DNA of 64,000 nucleotides from an uncultured Algibacter sp. (GCF_947490405.1 NZ_CANLGU010000002.1:62001-126000); one strand, 5' to 3'; shown: positions 34,045 to 42,715, numbered from the stretch's first letter. Made by a program: numbers and translations. Notes: generated by a model from the letters alone, not told the origin.

Positions 34045-35193
34045 TTAACTAAACGGATGGCGTTCCACCCAATCTTTTGATGGGTTCATAAAACGAAAAA
34101 TTTGTTTTAAAATAGTATTGAGAACAAAATTTGTATGCTTTAAATACATCACCATTGCCTTTGGTTTTGCACCAACCGAACTCTTAATTTCCATAGCTGT
34201 TCTGGCGTAAACAATACTCTCAAAATGGTGTTCTATCCCAAATTTAGCCATTTCATATAACATATTTAAATATAGTTGATTGGCTTGTTGGTGTTTAGTA
34301 TTATAGCCTAAAAAATAGGTCTCTAAATGCTTATTATTTAAAATTAGGGTAAAAAATCCAACAAGTTCATCATCTAAATAATATCCAAAAACCCTAAAAT
34401 TATCCTTAAGATGGCGCTTATATATAAAAAAATGATTTTTGGGGAGTATAAACGTATTAAATGTTGCATTATCAGACACATTAAGGTATAGGTTATGAAG
34501 CAATTGAGAGTTCGCTTCTATCGCATCTAAATCCATTTCTTCACAAACAATACCATTGCGTTTCTTTTTGGCACGTTTATACCTTGTTCTGTACTTCTTT
34601 TTCATACAGTTTACATAGTCTTCATTACAGCCCCAAACATCTCTAACATTCATAATCATATTAGGTTGTACAATAACTCTGTGTAATTTTTCATTTAGAA
34701 ATAGACTATCGTCAAGCATAATATCATCTTCGAAAAAATCTTTCAAAAGAATTAATCGAATCTTACCTCCATTATTTTTTATCCGCTTTTCAACCTCAGA
34801 AACACCCTGAAAAACACAAGAATAAAAATCTGTTTTAGATATTTTATTTATGTTAAAATATATACCGTGTTGACCTGTATGAGTTAAATTACCAACCACT
34901 AAAATATTGCCTTTAAGCAACTTAGAAATGGTTTGTTTTAAAAATGTTTTTAAACAAGACACCTGTGTGTTTCTAAACATATCCTTTAGATATAATTGAA
35001 CACGTTGAACAATGGCTATACCTACTAAAGTATCATCTTTAAATACACCTATATAAAACAGACTAATATTTTTTGGAGAAGCAATCTCTAAAGCTTTTAA
35101 ATAATTGGTTTGTAAAAGCACATTATGCTCAACCAAATTATTCCATCCCATAGGAACTTTATCTATACTCTCGTAAATATTATAATGTATCAA
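34045..35193 (-). CDS. Acyl-CoA N-acyltransferase-fold (GNAT/FemAB-like) protein
   Basis: A 382-residue protein whose C-terminal half (DDELVGFFTLILNNKHLETYFLGYN, then ANQLYLNMLYEMAKFGIEHHFESIVYARTA) resembles the GNAT fold of FemAB-like or peptidoglycan/polysaccharide acyltransferases. The N-terminal half holds a second alpha/beta region with KDDTLVGIAIVQRV. A basic patch (CMKKKYRTRYKRAKKKRNG) lies near residues 196-214. No signal peptide. Substrate unknown. It is separated from the upstream DUF1761 gene by a terminator. Confidence 0.6.
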   Translation of the reverse strand: MIHYNIYESIDKVPMGWNNLVEHNVLLQTNYLKALEIASPKNISLFYIGVFKDDTLVGIAIVQRVQLYLKDMFRNTQVSCLKTFLKQTISKLLKGNILVVGNLTHTGQHGIYFNINKISKTDFYSCVFQGVSEVEKRIKNNGGKIRLILLKDFFEDDIMLDDSLFLNEKLHRVIVQPNMIMNVRDVWGCNEDYVNCMKKKYRTRYKRAKKKRNGIVCEEMDLDAIEANSQLLHNLYLNVSDNATFNTFILPKNHFFIYKRHLKDNFRVFGYYLDDELVGFFTLILNNKHLETYFLGYNTKHQQANQLYLNMLYEMAKFGIEHHFESIVYARTAMEIKSSVGAKPKAMVMYLKHTNFVLNTILKQIFRFMNPSKDWVERHPFS

Positions 35194-35204
35194 TATATAT
35201 TAAA

Positions 35205-35238
35205 AAAAGACTGAAAATTTAAATTCTCAGTCTTTATG
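35205..35238 (-). terminator. Terminator downstream of the DUF1761 gene
   Basis: AAAGACTGA and TCAGTCTTT form a 9-bp stem around an AT-rich centre; on the minus strand a run of seven T follows. It ends transcription of the 35259-35741 gene just before the next gene on the same strand. Confidence 0.8.
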
Positions 35239-35258
35239 TTTGTTAAAAGTTTACAAAA

Positions 35259-35741
35259 TTATACCCATCCACATACAATGGCTCCCATTACACCCATAGT
35301 AACTATCCAATAGCCACTATTTATTAAGATGTATTTAGCTCCTTTCCTTTCAAATAAAGCATTAGTTCCAATTATAGGTAAAGCTACAAAAATACCAGAC
35401 ATTATACCGTGTAATGCACCATGGCCAAAGGTTCTATGAGCAGTTCCATAATCCGCCATAAAAGCAGCATAAGATGGTAATGCATTTTCAATATCAGCAC
35501 CAACCATTCCCATGGCTCCTATTTGGTGAATAGTAAGCATTTGCATTGCCATAGCTAAAATAAAGGCAAATATAAATGCCAGAATAAAAATCTTCGCCAT
35601 ATTAGCGCCTTTCATTTTATCTTCTGTCATGTCTGCTGCTTTCATCCAAGCATTTCCAAAAACGTTTGGGTTATACCAAACAAATCCAACAACTAGAGCA
35701 GAAAGTGCTGCAGCTGCTAGTGCTAAAAAATTCATTTCCAT
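35259..35741 (-). CDS. DUF1761-family small membrane protein
   Basis: A 160-residue integral membrane protein with four predicted membrane segments. The start MEMNFLALAAAALSALVVGFVWY and the following NPNVFGNAWMKAADM motif are typical of DUF1761 proteins. Residues 98-110 contain HRTFGHGALHGI, with conserved histidines. Function is unknown for the family. It is a monocistronic gene bounded by its own terminator. Confidence 0.8.
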   Translation of the reverse strand: MEMNFLALAAAALSALVVGFVWYNPNVFGNAWMKAADMTEDKMKGANMAKIFILAFIFAFILAMAMQMLTIHQIGAMGMVGADIENALPSYAAFMADYGTAHRTFGHGALHGIMSGIFVALPIIGTNALFERKGAKYILINSGYWIVTMGVMGAIVCGWV

Positions 35742-35796
35742 GATTTAAAAATTTTGGTTTGTACTTACAATGTACAAAAAATACTTTCAACCTAGT

Positions 35797-36879
35797 TTAC
35801 CAGCTACCACTAGCACCGCCTCCACCAGAACTACCACCGCCTCCTGAAAAACTACTACTAGATGAATATGAAGACCTTCCAGAACTAACGCCTCTTGAAG
35901 AAAAGTTTTTACTCATAAAGGTTTTATCGCTCTTTAAAAATGAAAATTTCACAGGCTGGTAAACTTTTCTAGAGCGCGTAAAAAAGGCGATAATCAATGG
36001 CGTTATTAAAAACAGAATTATGATTGATATTAAAACGTAAATCAAGCTTTCGGAAGAAGTATTTTCAATTAATTTAAAAGGGTCTAAAACCTTATCTTTA
36101 TTCATCTGAGTGCTGATTAAAATTACAGCAAAAAATAATGGCATTAAAATAAATGGAAGACTGATAAGCATCACAAACAATGACGAAATCAATAATAATG
36201 GAAAAGAAATTACACTTAGTTTCCCAGTGATTAATCCTCTAAAAATAGTAATTAATCGCTTATAACCCGTGTAGAAAATCGCGCTACCTGCTACAATAAA
36301 AATACTGATAAATAGCGTTAAAAATATTCCGATTAATAGTTTAGCCCAAAACGGAATTTTACCTTCTTCTTCTATTATTTGAGCAAACTCATCTCGATAT
36401 TTAGGATTGTCAATAAGTTTAATAATTTCTGAAGTTCCTAAATCTACACCTTCATAAAAAAGACCCTCTTTAAATTTAGGCGTCATGATTTCTCTAATAA
36501 TTCTTGAGGCAAATGCATCCGTTATTATGGGTTCTAGTCCTTTCCCAACCTCAATTCTAAATTTTCTATCGTTTTTAGCAATGAATATTAAAAGCCCATT
36601 ATCCTTGTTTTTCTGACCTAATTGGTTCTTATTAAAAACTTGATATGTATAGTTCTCAACGGTATCATTACCTAAAGTATTAATAGTTAGCACCACTATT
36701 TGGTGTGAAGTCTCTGTTTCATAAGTGGTAAGTTTTTGTCTAAGTTGAAACGTTTCGCTTTCGCTGAAAAGTGCAGCGTTATCTGTTGCAACTTCTGTTA
36801 AAACAGGATAATCCGCTTGTCCGCTTGTATATTGAAAACAAACGATAATCAAAAGAATTATCCATTTTATTTTAATCAC
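35797..36879 (-). CDS. TPM-domain membrane protein with glycine-rich tail
   Basis: A 360-residue protein with a signal peptide (IILLIIVCFQYTSGQ) and a periplasmic TPM domain (residues ~25-160: DNAALFSESETFQLRQKL, QIVVLTINTLGNDTVENY, KDNGLLIFIAKNDRKFRIEV, ITDAFASRIIREIMTPKFKEG). Three membrane segments follow, then a C-terminal Ser/Gly-rich tail (FSGGGGSSGGGGASGSW), as in YgcG/DUF2207-like proteins. Some TPM domains have phosphatase activity in plants; the bacterial role is unsettled. It starts 18 bases after the glnS stop on the same strand. Confidence 0.85.
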   Translation of the reverse strand: MIKIKWIILLIIVCFQYTSGQADYPVLTEVATDNAALFSESETFQLRQKLTTYETETSHQIVVLTINTLGNDTVENYTYQVFNKNQLGQKNKDNGLLIFIAKNDRKFRIEVGKGLEPIITDAFASRIIREIMTPKFKEGLFYEGVDLGTSEIIKLIDNPKYRDEFAQIIEEEGKIPFWAKLLIGIFLTLFISIFIVAGSAIFYTGYKRLITIFRGLITGKLSVISFPLLLISSLFVMLISLPFILMPLFFAVILISTQMNKDKVLDPFKLIENTSSESLIYVLISIIILFLITPLIIAFFTRSRKVYQPVKFSFLKSDKTFMSKNFSSRGVSSGRSSYSSSSSFSGGGGSSGGGGASGSW

Positions 36880-36897
36880 ATGAATGTATATTTTGGA

Positions 36898-38889
36898 TTA
36901 TAAAAGTGCCTTAGCTTCTTGTACTAATAAGATATTTTTATCTTCCAAAGCTTTAGCAATAAAGTTGCTAATAGCATCGTTTTTTTCTAAACCATTTTGT
37001 AGTAATACACCCAGTGTAATCATAGTAATAATTCGTGTACCAGATTTCTTCACAGAAGTGTTGAATAGTGGTTCAACCTCATCATAACTCACTAATTTTG
37101 CTAGTTCTTGAATCTCTGCTTTAGCTTTGGCTTGCTTATCTTCTGGCATTCTATCATACTTTTTGCCATAAGATTTTATTTGATCAATAGCTGGTCTATT
37201 ATTTTGTGGTGTTTGCTTAGGTTGATTATTATTCGGTTTTGGTTTTTGTTTTGCCCAAGTATCTCGTAAACCCACTGTTTTATTAAACACCAAGCTATCT
37301 GAGGTCGAATCGTCATCCATATTAAAATAACCGAGCCTTTGAAACTGAAACCTATCACCAATATTGGCTTCTTTTAAACTTGGCTCTACATAAGCTTCAA
37401 TGATTTTTAAAGAATTCGGGTTTAAGAATTCCATAAAATCTTTGTCTTGATGGCTATCGGGTGCCTCATCATTAAACAACCTATCGTACTCTCTTACTTC
37501 AGCTTTTAAAGCATGTTTAATAGATACCCAATGTAAAGTACCTTTAACTTTTTTTGATGTGTCTTCAGAATAGGTACAACGAATTTCTGTGATGTTACCT
37601 TCAGCATCTTTCTTAACATTTTCCGCTTTAATGATGTATGCATTTTTTAGCCTAACCTCTCCTCCTGTTTTTAATCGAAAAAACTTGTTGCTGGCTTCTT
37701 CTTTAAAATCTTCTCGCTCAATATAAAGTTCTCGTGAGAATGGTACTTTTCTAAAACCTGCACTTTCATCTTCTGGATTATTCTCGGCATCCATCCACTC
37801 CACTTTATCTTCAGGATAATTAGTAATCACTAATTTTACAGGATTTAAAACTGCCATAACGCGTGGCGCCGTTTTATTTAAATCTTCGCGAATACAAAAC
37901 TCTAAAAGCGAAACATCAATAACATTATCTCGTTTTGCAACGCCTACAGTCTCAACAAACTTTCTGAGAGAATTAGGGGTATAACCTCTTCTTCTAAGCC
38001 CAGAAATGGTAGGCATTCTTGGGTCGTCCCATCCATTTACAATACCATCTTCTACAAGCTTTAACAACTTACGCTTACTCATAATGGTATAGCTTAAGTT
38101 TAAACGTGCAAACTCACGCTGTTTTGGTCTTAGCTTATTAGTGTCTACAATCTGATCTAAAAACCAATCGTAAAGTTCTCTATGAGGTTTAAACTCTAAA
38201 GAGCATAATGAGTGAGATATTTGCTCGATATAGTCACTTTCGCCATGTGTCCAATCGTACATCGGGTAAATACACCAATCATTAGCCGTTCTATGATGGT
38301 GTTTCTTTAAAATACGATACATTATGGGGTCTCGCATCAGCATATTGGTATGCTGCATGTCTATTTTAGCGCGTAAAATATGCTCGCCTTCATCAAACTC
38401 ACCAGCTTTCATACCCTCAAATAAAGCCAAGTTTTCTTCAATACTTCTATTTCTAAAAGGGCCATCAACTCCTGGTTGAGTGGGCGTTCCCTTTTGCTCT
38501 GCCATGGCTTCACTAGATTGTGAATCTACATAGGCTTTCCCTTCTTTTATCAAAATAACTGCCCAATCGTATAATTGCTGAAAATAATCAGAAGAAAACA
38601 AAACTTTATCCCATTTATAACCTAACCAAGCAACATCTTTCTTTATAGCATCTACATACTCTTGCTCTTCTTTTGCTGGATTTGTGTCATCAAAACGTAA
38701 GTTAACTGGGGCGTTGTAATACTCACCTAGACCAAAACTTATTCCAATAGCTTTAGTATGCCCAATATGCAAATACCCATTTGGTTCCGGTGGAAAACGG
38801 AAACGTAACTTGTTTTTAGACATGCCATTTGACAAGTCTTCTTCTATAATTTGCTCAATAAAATTGAGTGATTTTCTATCTTCAGACAT
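36898..38889 (-). CDS. glnS: Glutamine-tRNA ligase with C-terminal extension
   Basis: A 663-residue class I synthetase. HIGH-type motif PEPNGYLHIGHTKAIG (residues 32-47), KMSKS-type TIMSKRKLLKLVEDG, and GLRRRGYTPNSLR are diagnostic of GlnRS. The canonical enzyme ends near residue 560; the remaining ~105 residues hold a Pro/Asn/Gln-rich linker (KPKPNNNQPKQTPQNN) and a helical domain (YDRMPEDKQAKAKAEIQELA...ITMITLGVLLQNG). Bacteroidota GlnRS proteins are often labelled as YqeY fusions; I see a helical appendage, but cannot confirm the YqeY fold. Confidence 0.93.
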   Translation of the reverse strand: MSEDRKSLNFIEQIIEEDLSNGMSKNKLRFRFPPEPNGYLHIGHTKAIGISFGLGEYYNAPVNLRFDDTNPAKEEQEYVDAIKKDVAWLGYKWDKVLFSSDYFQQLYDWAVILIKEGKAYVDSQSSEAMAEQKGTPTQPGVDGPFRNRSIEENLALFEGMKAGEFDEGEHILRAKIDMQHTNMLMRDPIMYRILKKHHHRTANDWCIYPMYDWTHGESDYIEQISHSLCSLEFKPHRELYDWFLDQIVDTNKLRPKQREFARLNLSYTIMSKRKLLKLVEDGIVNGWDDPRMPTISGLRRRGYTPNSLRKFVETVGVAKRDNVIDVSLLEFCIREDLNKTAPRVMAVLNPVKLVITNYPEDKVEWMDAENNPEDESAGFRKVPFSRELYIEREDFKEEASNKFFRLKTGGEVRLKNAYIIKAENVKKDAEGNITEIRCTYSEDTSKKVKGTLHWVSIKHALKAEVREYDRLFNDEAPDSHQDKDFMEFLNPNSLKIIEAYVEPSLKEANIGDRFQFQRLGYFNMDDDSTSDSLVFNKTVGLRDTWAKQKPKPNNNQPKQTPQNNRPAIDQIKSYGKKYDRMPEDKQAKAKAEIQELAKLVSYDEVEPLFNTSVKKSGTRIITMITLGVLLQNGLEKNDAISNFIAKALEDKNILLVQEAKALL

Positions 38890-39013
38890 AACTTTAACTC
38901 ATTCAAAAAAGAAAGAAACAAAATTAGTTAAAATAAAGGTAACTACCTGTTTATAATGTTTGATAAATGTAACTTTTAGAGTCTTTCGTATACTAATTAT
39001 AAAAGCTTAAACC

Positions 39014-39223
39014 ATGCAACACAGAAATTATGAATGCCCAAAGTGCAACAACAAAACATATACTGTTGGACAAATGCGAGCCACTGGTGGTACATTGTCT
39101 AAAATATTTGATGTTCAAACTGAAAAATATACCTCTGTTACTTGTGATAGGTGTACATACACAGAGTTTTACAAGGCGAAAACAAGTGCCATAAGTAATA
39201 TATTTGATTTGTTTACAAGCTAA
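39014..39223 (+). CDS. Small zinc-ribbon protein
   Basis: A 69-residue protein with two CxxC knuckles: CPKCNNKTYTVGQM near the N-terminus and CDRCTYTEFYKAKTS 36 residues later, the arrangement of a zinc ribbon. The remainder carries GQMRATGGTLSKIFDVQTEK. This short family is widely distributed (often called nucleic-acid-binding zinc-ribbon proteins) and its function is not known. It lies 20 bases before folB on the same strand, so they are probably co-transcribed. Confidence 0.85.
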   Translation: MQHRNYECPKCNNKTYTVGQMRATGGTLSKIFDVQTEKYTSVTCDRCTYTEFYKAKTSAISNIFDLFTS

Positions 39224-39243
39224 ATATTATTGTTCTTTGTTTT

Positions 39244-39606
39244 ATGGGAATTATAAAGGTTACTAATATTCGTGTTTTTGCTTACCATGGATGTTTAAAC
39301 GAAGAAACAAAAATAGGTAGCGATTACCGTGTAGATTTGAAAGTGAAGGCATATTTGCAACAATCTGCGAAAACAGACCAATTGGAGGATACCGTAGATT
39401 ATGTTTTTTTAAATCGCATTATTAAAGAAGAAATGGCAATTCCTTCCAAATTACTGGAAACTGTGGCAAAAAGAATCTTAGATAGAATCTTTAATGAAGA
39501 TAAATTAGTTACAAAAGCTACTGTAAATGTGAGTAAACTGAACCCGCCAATTGGAGGTGATGTAGAACGAGTAACGATAAAAATGACTGAAAAGCGTAAA
39601 AAGTGA
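39244..39606 (+). CDS. folB: Dihydroneopterin aldolase
   Basis: A 120-residue tunnelling-fold enzyme of folate synthesis that cleaves 7,8-dihydroneopterin. Visible motifs are FAYHGCLNEETKIGSDYRVD (residues 12-31), the DTVDYVFLNRII segment and SKLLETVAKRI with the conserved Glu, then KLNPPIGGDVERV. Normal length. It is the distal gene of the zinc-ribbon/folB pair and lies upstream of tRNA-Cys. Confidence 0.93.
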   Translation: MGIIKVTNIRVFAYHGCLNEETKIGSDYRVDLKVKAYLQQSAKTDQLEDTVDYVFLNRIIKEEMAIPSKLLETVAKRILDRIFNEDKLVTKATVNVSKLNPPIGGDVERVTIKMTEKRKK

Positions 39607-39615
39607 TTTTAACTA

Positions 39616-39644
39616 TTGAAAAGTCACAATTTTTTTTACATTTG
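39616..39644 (+). promoter_or_regulatory. Candidate promoter for tRNA-Cys
   Basis: TTG at 39616-39618 (-33-like) and TACATTTG at 39637-39644 (-7, TAnnTTTG) are separated by 18 bases, a good fit to the Bacteroidota promoter. The predicted start is near 39650, giving a ~73-base leader. Confidence 0.5.
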
Positions 39645-39676
39645 CAGCAGATTTTCCGCAGTGTTGTGGGAATGAT

Positions 39677-39709
39677 AATTTCAGAAGCTTTTAGCTCTTT
39701 TCTGAAATT
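39677..39709 (+). other. Hairpin in the leader of tRNA-Cys
   Basis: AATTTCAGAA and TTCTGAAATT form a perfect 10-bp stem about 14 bases before the tRNA. It may help RNase processing of the precursor; a weak U tract argues against a strong terminator for folB. Confidence 0.5.
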
Positions 39710-39723
39710 TTGATAACAATTAT

Positions 39724-39794
39724 GGCGTCGTGGCCGAGTGGCTAGGCAGAGGTCTGCAAAACCTTCTACAGCGGTTCGAATCCGCTCGACGCCT
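39724..39794 (+). tRNA. tRNA-Cys (anticodon GCA)
   Basis: A 71-base gene folding into a complete cloverleaf. Acceptor stem GGCGTCG/CGACGCC is 7 perfect pairs; the D arm contains GGCCGAGTGGCTAGGC; anticodon stem GAGGT/ACCTT closes loop CTGCAAA with anticodon GCA at 39756-39758; T arm is AGCGGTTCGAATCCGCT. The discriminator base is T, as required for cysteine tRNAs. CCA is not encoded. Confidence 0.97.
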
Positions 39795-39799
39795 CAAAG

Positions 39800-39830
39800 A
39801 ACCTTCAAGTTTTTCTTGAGGGTTTTTTTT
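39800..39830 (+). terminator. Intrinsic terminator after tRNA-Cys
   Basis: AACCTTCAAG (39800-39809) pairs with CTTGAGGGTT (39815-39824, one G-U) around a T5 loop, followed by a run of T. It lies 5 bases after the tRNA. Confidence 0.9.
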
Positions 39831-39883
39831 ATGTTTATAACTTATTTTAATTGTATTTGGGCGTTTACTAGGTGTTGTGAATT

Positions 39884-39965
39884 GCGTTAGGGATTGAGGG
39901 ATTTGTTGAAGCTCCCCGACGTAGGAGGGAGCGACTCCCGAAAGCCCGACCCTTGTGGTAACGCC
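39884..39965. repeat. Dispersed intergenic repeat, copy 2
   Basis: Second copy of the block at 19492-19582. It begins GCGTTAGGGATTG, contains CCCCGACGTAGGAGGGAGCGA and ends AAAGCCCGACCCTTGTGGTAACGCC, with GCGTTA inverted as TAACGC at the ends. It lies between the tRNA-Cys terminator and the 3' end of the LysE-family gene. Confidence 0.8.
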
Positions 39966-39976
39966 AAAAACATGTT

Positions 39977-40663
39977 TTACTTCTCTTTTATTGGACTTAT
40001 TTTTTCTAGCTTTTCTCTGTTTTTCTCGTAAGTATCTGGAAATATACCTTGAATAAAGAGTAATACACCAAAGCCTAAAATAACTATAGCAATGATTTTT
40101 TTGGTTTTGAATATAAGGCGTGGTGTTAACTTAGCTTTAAGGCGTTTTGCTATGACTATTTTAACTAAATCTGAGACAAAGTAGGCGAGGAGCATAGATA
40201 CAACAAATACAATATCGCCATGTTCTGAAGTGGTTAATGAGTCACCGAGCACTATGAAACCTAACCAACCTAATAGTACACCTATGTTTATAAAATTTAG
40301 TAAAAATCCTTTTATAAAGAGTTTGCCATAATCTTTTTGGATTTCGACCTTATGGTATTCTTTAACAATAGCTCTGAATGATTTTGAGGTTTTTATAAAT
40401 GAAATGATGCCATAAACGATTAATAGGGCACCACCAAAAATTAAAAAACTAGGGTCGTTACCGATTTTATCTCTTAGACTGTTTGTACTATAAAACGCAA
40501 TGATGATGAAGATGATGTCTGCAAGAATAACCCCTAAATCGAATATTAAAGCACTTCTAAAGCCTTTTGTAGCGCTGGTTTCTAGGAGTACAAAAAACAC
40601 GGGGCCAATGGTAAAGGCGAGTATTATTCCAAAAGGGATGGCTGTTAATATATCATCGAGCAT
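39977..40663 (-). CDS. LysE-family transporter
   Basis: A 228-residue membrane protein with about six hydrophobic segments. The start IPFGIILAFTIGPVFFVLLETSATKGFRSAL is typical of LysE/RhtB exporters (PGPxxxxxxxxxxxxGxxxG region). These move amino acids or related solutes out of the cell; the substrate here cannot be predicted. Slightly longer than classical LysE owing to a charged C-terminal tail. Monocistronic, between the dispersed repeat and a terminator. Confidence 0.8.
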   Translation of the reverse strand: MLDDILTAIPFGIILAFTIGPVFFVLLETSATKGFRSALIFDLGVILADIIFIIIAFYSTNSLRDKIGNDPSFLIFGGALLIVYGIISFIKTSKSFRAIVKEYHKVEIQKDYGKLFIKGFLLNFINIGVLLGWLGFIVLGDSLTTSEHGDIVFVVSMLLAYFVSDLVKIVIAKRLKAKLTPRLIFKTKKIIAIVILGFGVLLFIQGIFPDTYEKNREKLEKISPIKEK

Positions 40664-40705
40664 AAAACGGTAGTGCTTTACACAAAGTAAAGGAATTATT
40701 ACTTA

Positions 40706-40736
40706 AACAAAAAGGCGCTTTAAAAAAAGCACCTTT
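40706..40736 (-). terminator. Terminator downstream of the T9SS-secreted protein gene
   Basis: On the minus strand AAAGGTGCTTT and AAAGCGCCTTT form an 11-bp stem with one U-G wobble (an A-C mismatch on the plus strand), followed by TTTTT. The strand asymmetry supports function on the minus strand. Confidence 0.78.
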
Positions 40737-40761
40737 CTATCAACAAATCAAACTAACTTAC

Positions 40762-42366
40762 TTAATTCTTAATCAACTTAATGCTATTAATTCCTCTTTC
40801 AGTTTTTATTTTTGCAAAGTATAAACCAGCTTTTAAGTTTGCTGCATTTACTTCAACTTCGCTATTTTCTGGTGATAATGATAATACTTGTTTTCCTAAA
40901 ACATCAAATACAGTGATAACCTCCATAGGCACGTTATTTGTTTTAATTGTCCAGCTATCTTGTGTTGGGTTAGGATAGGCGTTGAATGCAACTTTAGCAA
41001 AATCTTTAGTACTTAATACCGTGTTTTTGTGAAAGTAAATATTATCAAACCAAACATTAGTTAAGTTGGCTGTTGTAATACCAAACTGAGCAATATCGCT
41101 TCTTGTAAGGTTTCCTGCTACAACACCACCTAAAGATGTAATATCAATATCAACAGAAACCCACGTGTTAGCAACTATAGCTGGATTTGTACCTGTATTT
41201 ATATTTACTTCTAAAGCAGATGCTTCTCCGCCACCGCCAGCAAAATCAACCAATTTTACATTAAAAACGTCTCCAACTAGATCAGTGTCATCAGTAAAGA
41301 AATCGAAATGAATGTGTGTAAAATCAGTTAAATTTTGTCTATTTGATGCAAAATCAATTCCTTGACATGGAATACCTGTATTCTTTTTAAATGTGTTGTT
41401 ACCTTCAATCTGTACTTCTGATACTGCTACTCCACACCACCCTGCATCATATGTACTAACGGTTATATTTGGATATGCATCACTATATATTGAAACGACA
41501 TCTGCGGCTGGTCTTGAAGGAGGCGTTGGTGCTGCCATTGCTGGTCCAGATATTACAAATGATACTGTATACGTTTGCATAACATTACCGTTTTGAGAAG
41601 TTACTTCTACAGTTCCACTACCTGGAATGTTAGTAGCTTGTGTAATACTAGCGCTAGCTGCAGGATCTGTTGTTGTAGCCGTTGTAATTTGTGGTACAAC
41701 TACTGTTCCAGGAGCTAACTCTACTTCGTAGCTAAATACTCCAGAGCCAAATCCTGATAAAGGATTCCCGTCTATTTCTAAAGCGCTTAGCGAAGCATCT
41801 GAACCTGCTACTGTTGGGTTTTTCCAAAAATAAATGTTATCTAAATAAATATCTACTGGTGTTGTGCTTCCTGGTCCATTTGCAGCGAACTTCATTTGAA
41901 AAACGCTATCCCATGTCATTCCTGTAAATGCAGATTTTGGAATATCAACACTTGTCCAAGTTCCAGATGTATATGTAATTGAAACTAATGTTTCTCCTGC
42001 TCCAGAACCATTGTTTATTGGGCTAACTTGAATATCTGTAGCTCCAGGACTAGCTGCAGTCCAAATATCAATGTGTAAAAATTCCATTTGAGAAGCATCC
42101 GATGCTGTAACCTCAGTCCCTTGATAATTAAAATTTGGATAAGCCAAAAGAAGTTGTCCTGTACCTGGGTCATAATTTGGATTAACTTGTGTGTGTCCAG
42201 ATTGTCCCCAGTTTGGGTCGTAATTATTTGCGATGTTTGTGAATGTATCTCCATATATAGAAATGACATCTACAGCATCGTTTGTTGGTGCAGCTGGATT
42301 AGTGGTTGGTTGTGCATAACCAAAATACGCTGTGAGTAAAAAAAGTAATAGTGTAATTTTTTTCAT
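40762..42366 (-). CDS. T9SS-secreted protein with two carbohydrate-binding-like beta-sandwich modules
   Basis: A 534-residue protein with a signal peptide (MKKITLLLFLLTAYFGYAQ) and a C-terminal type A T9SS sorting domain (FNAYPNPTQDSWTIKTN ... KAGLYFAKIKTERG ... SIKLIKN), so it is exported to the surface or medium. Between them lie two related modules (about residues 32-182 and 290-458), each starting with DVxSIYxD and ending in DNIYFxK, separated by a cadherin/Ig-like linker (SDASLSALEIDGNPLSGF). The same module ends the glycan-binding-like lipoprotein at 56741-58171. No catalytic residues are visible. It is likely a secreted glucan-binding accessory of the neighbouring locus (inference). 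A -7 box is present at 42418. Confidence 0.75.
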   Translation of the reverse strand: MKKITLLLFLLTAYFGYAQPTTNPAAPTNDAVDVISIYGDTFTNIANNYDPNWGQSGHTQVNPNYDPGTGQLLLAYPNFNYQGTEVTASDASQMEFLHIDIWTAASPGATDIQVSPINNGSGAGETLVSITYTSGTWTSVDIPKSAFTGMTWDSVFQMKFAANGPGSTTPVDIYLDNIYFWKNPTVAGSDASLSALEIDGNPLSGFGSGVFSYEVELAPGTVVVPQITTATTTDPAASASITQATNIPGSGTVEVTSQNGNVMQTYTVSFVISGPAMAAPTPPSRPAADVVSIYSDAYPNITVSTYDAGWCGVAVSEVQIEGNNTFKKNTGIPCQGIDFASNRQNLTDFTHIHFDFFTDDTDLVGDVFNVKLVDFAGGGGEASALEVNINTGTNPAIVANTWVSVDIDITSLGGVVAGNLTRSDIAQFGITTANLTNVWFDNIYFHKNTVLSTKDFAKVAFNAYPNPTQDSWTIKTNNVPMEVITVFDVLGKQVLSLSPENSEVEVNAANLKAGLYFAKIKTERGINSIKLIKN

Positions 42367-42417
42367 CTTTAAACGGTTTTAAATTGTTAATAATTAGTTT
42401 TAGAAATAGTTGTTTCT

Positions 42418-42425
42418 CAAAGTTA
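42418..42425 (-). promoter_or_regulatory. Candidate -7 box (TAACTTTG) for the T9SS-secreted protein gene
   Basis: TAACTTTG on the minus strand lies 51 bases before the ATG at 42366, giving a leader of about 45 bases and indicating transcription separate from the upstream GH17 gene. The 349-base gap 42367-42715 otherwise holds only a 33-codon open frame on the plus strand that I do not regard as a gene. Confidence 0.42.
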
Positions 42426-42715
42426 AACCCAGACTATTGATATATTACTATTTATAACCCCTACAAAAAACATACATAATAAAAAAAAGGTGATTTTTTT
42501 ATCAAAAAACTAAAAAATGGCCGCTATTATTGAGCTTATCAACGATAATCTAGAAGCCAAAAAACTACATGAATTTAGGGTGTTTTTAGATATGTTGTGG
42601 TACTGTTGTGGTAAATAATAAGTATGTTGTGCTTATATTATAACAGGTTGTGGAGATGCCAGTTCTGTAAATATTTATTTATCAATAAGATTAGATAAAA
42701 CTAGAGGAATTCCAT

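Noticed and set aside
39677-39709. Hairpin as a terminator of folB
   Set aside because: It lies downstream of a good promoter match for tRNA-Cys and has no strong T run; a tRNA leader structure is likelier.
42517-42618. 33-codon open frame on the plus strand (MAAIIELINDNLEAKK...) in the gap between the T9SS gene and GH17
   Set aside because: Too short, no recognisable promoter or homologue, and flanked by non-coding AT-rich sequence; kept only as a note.
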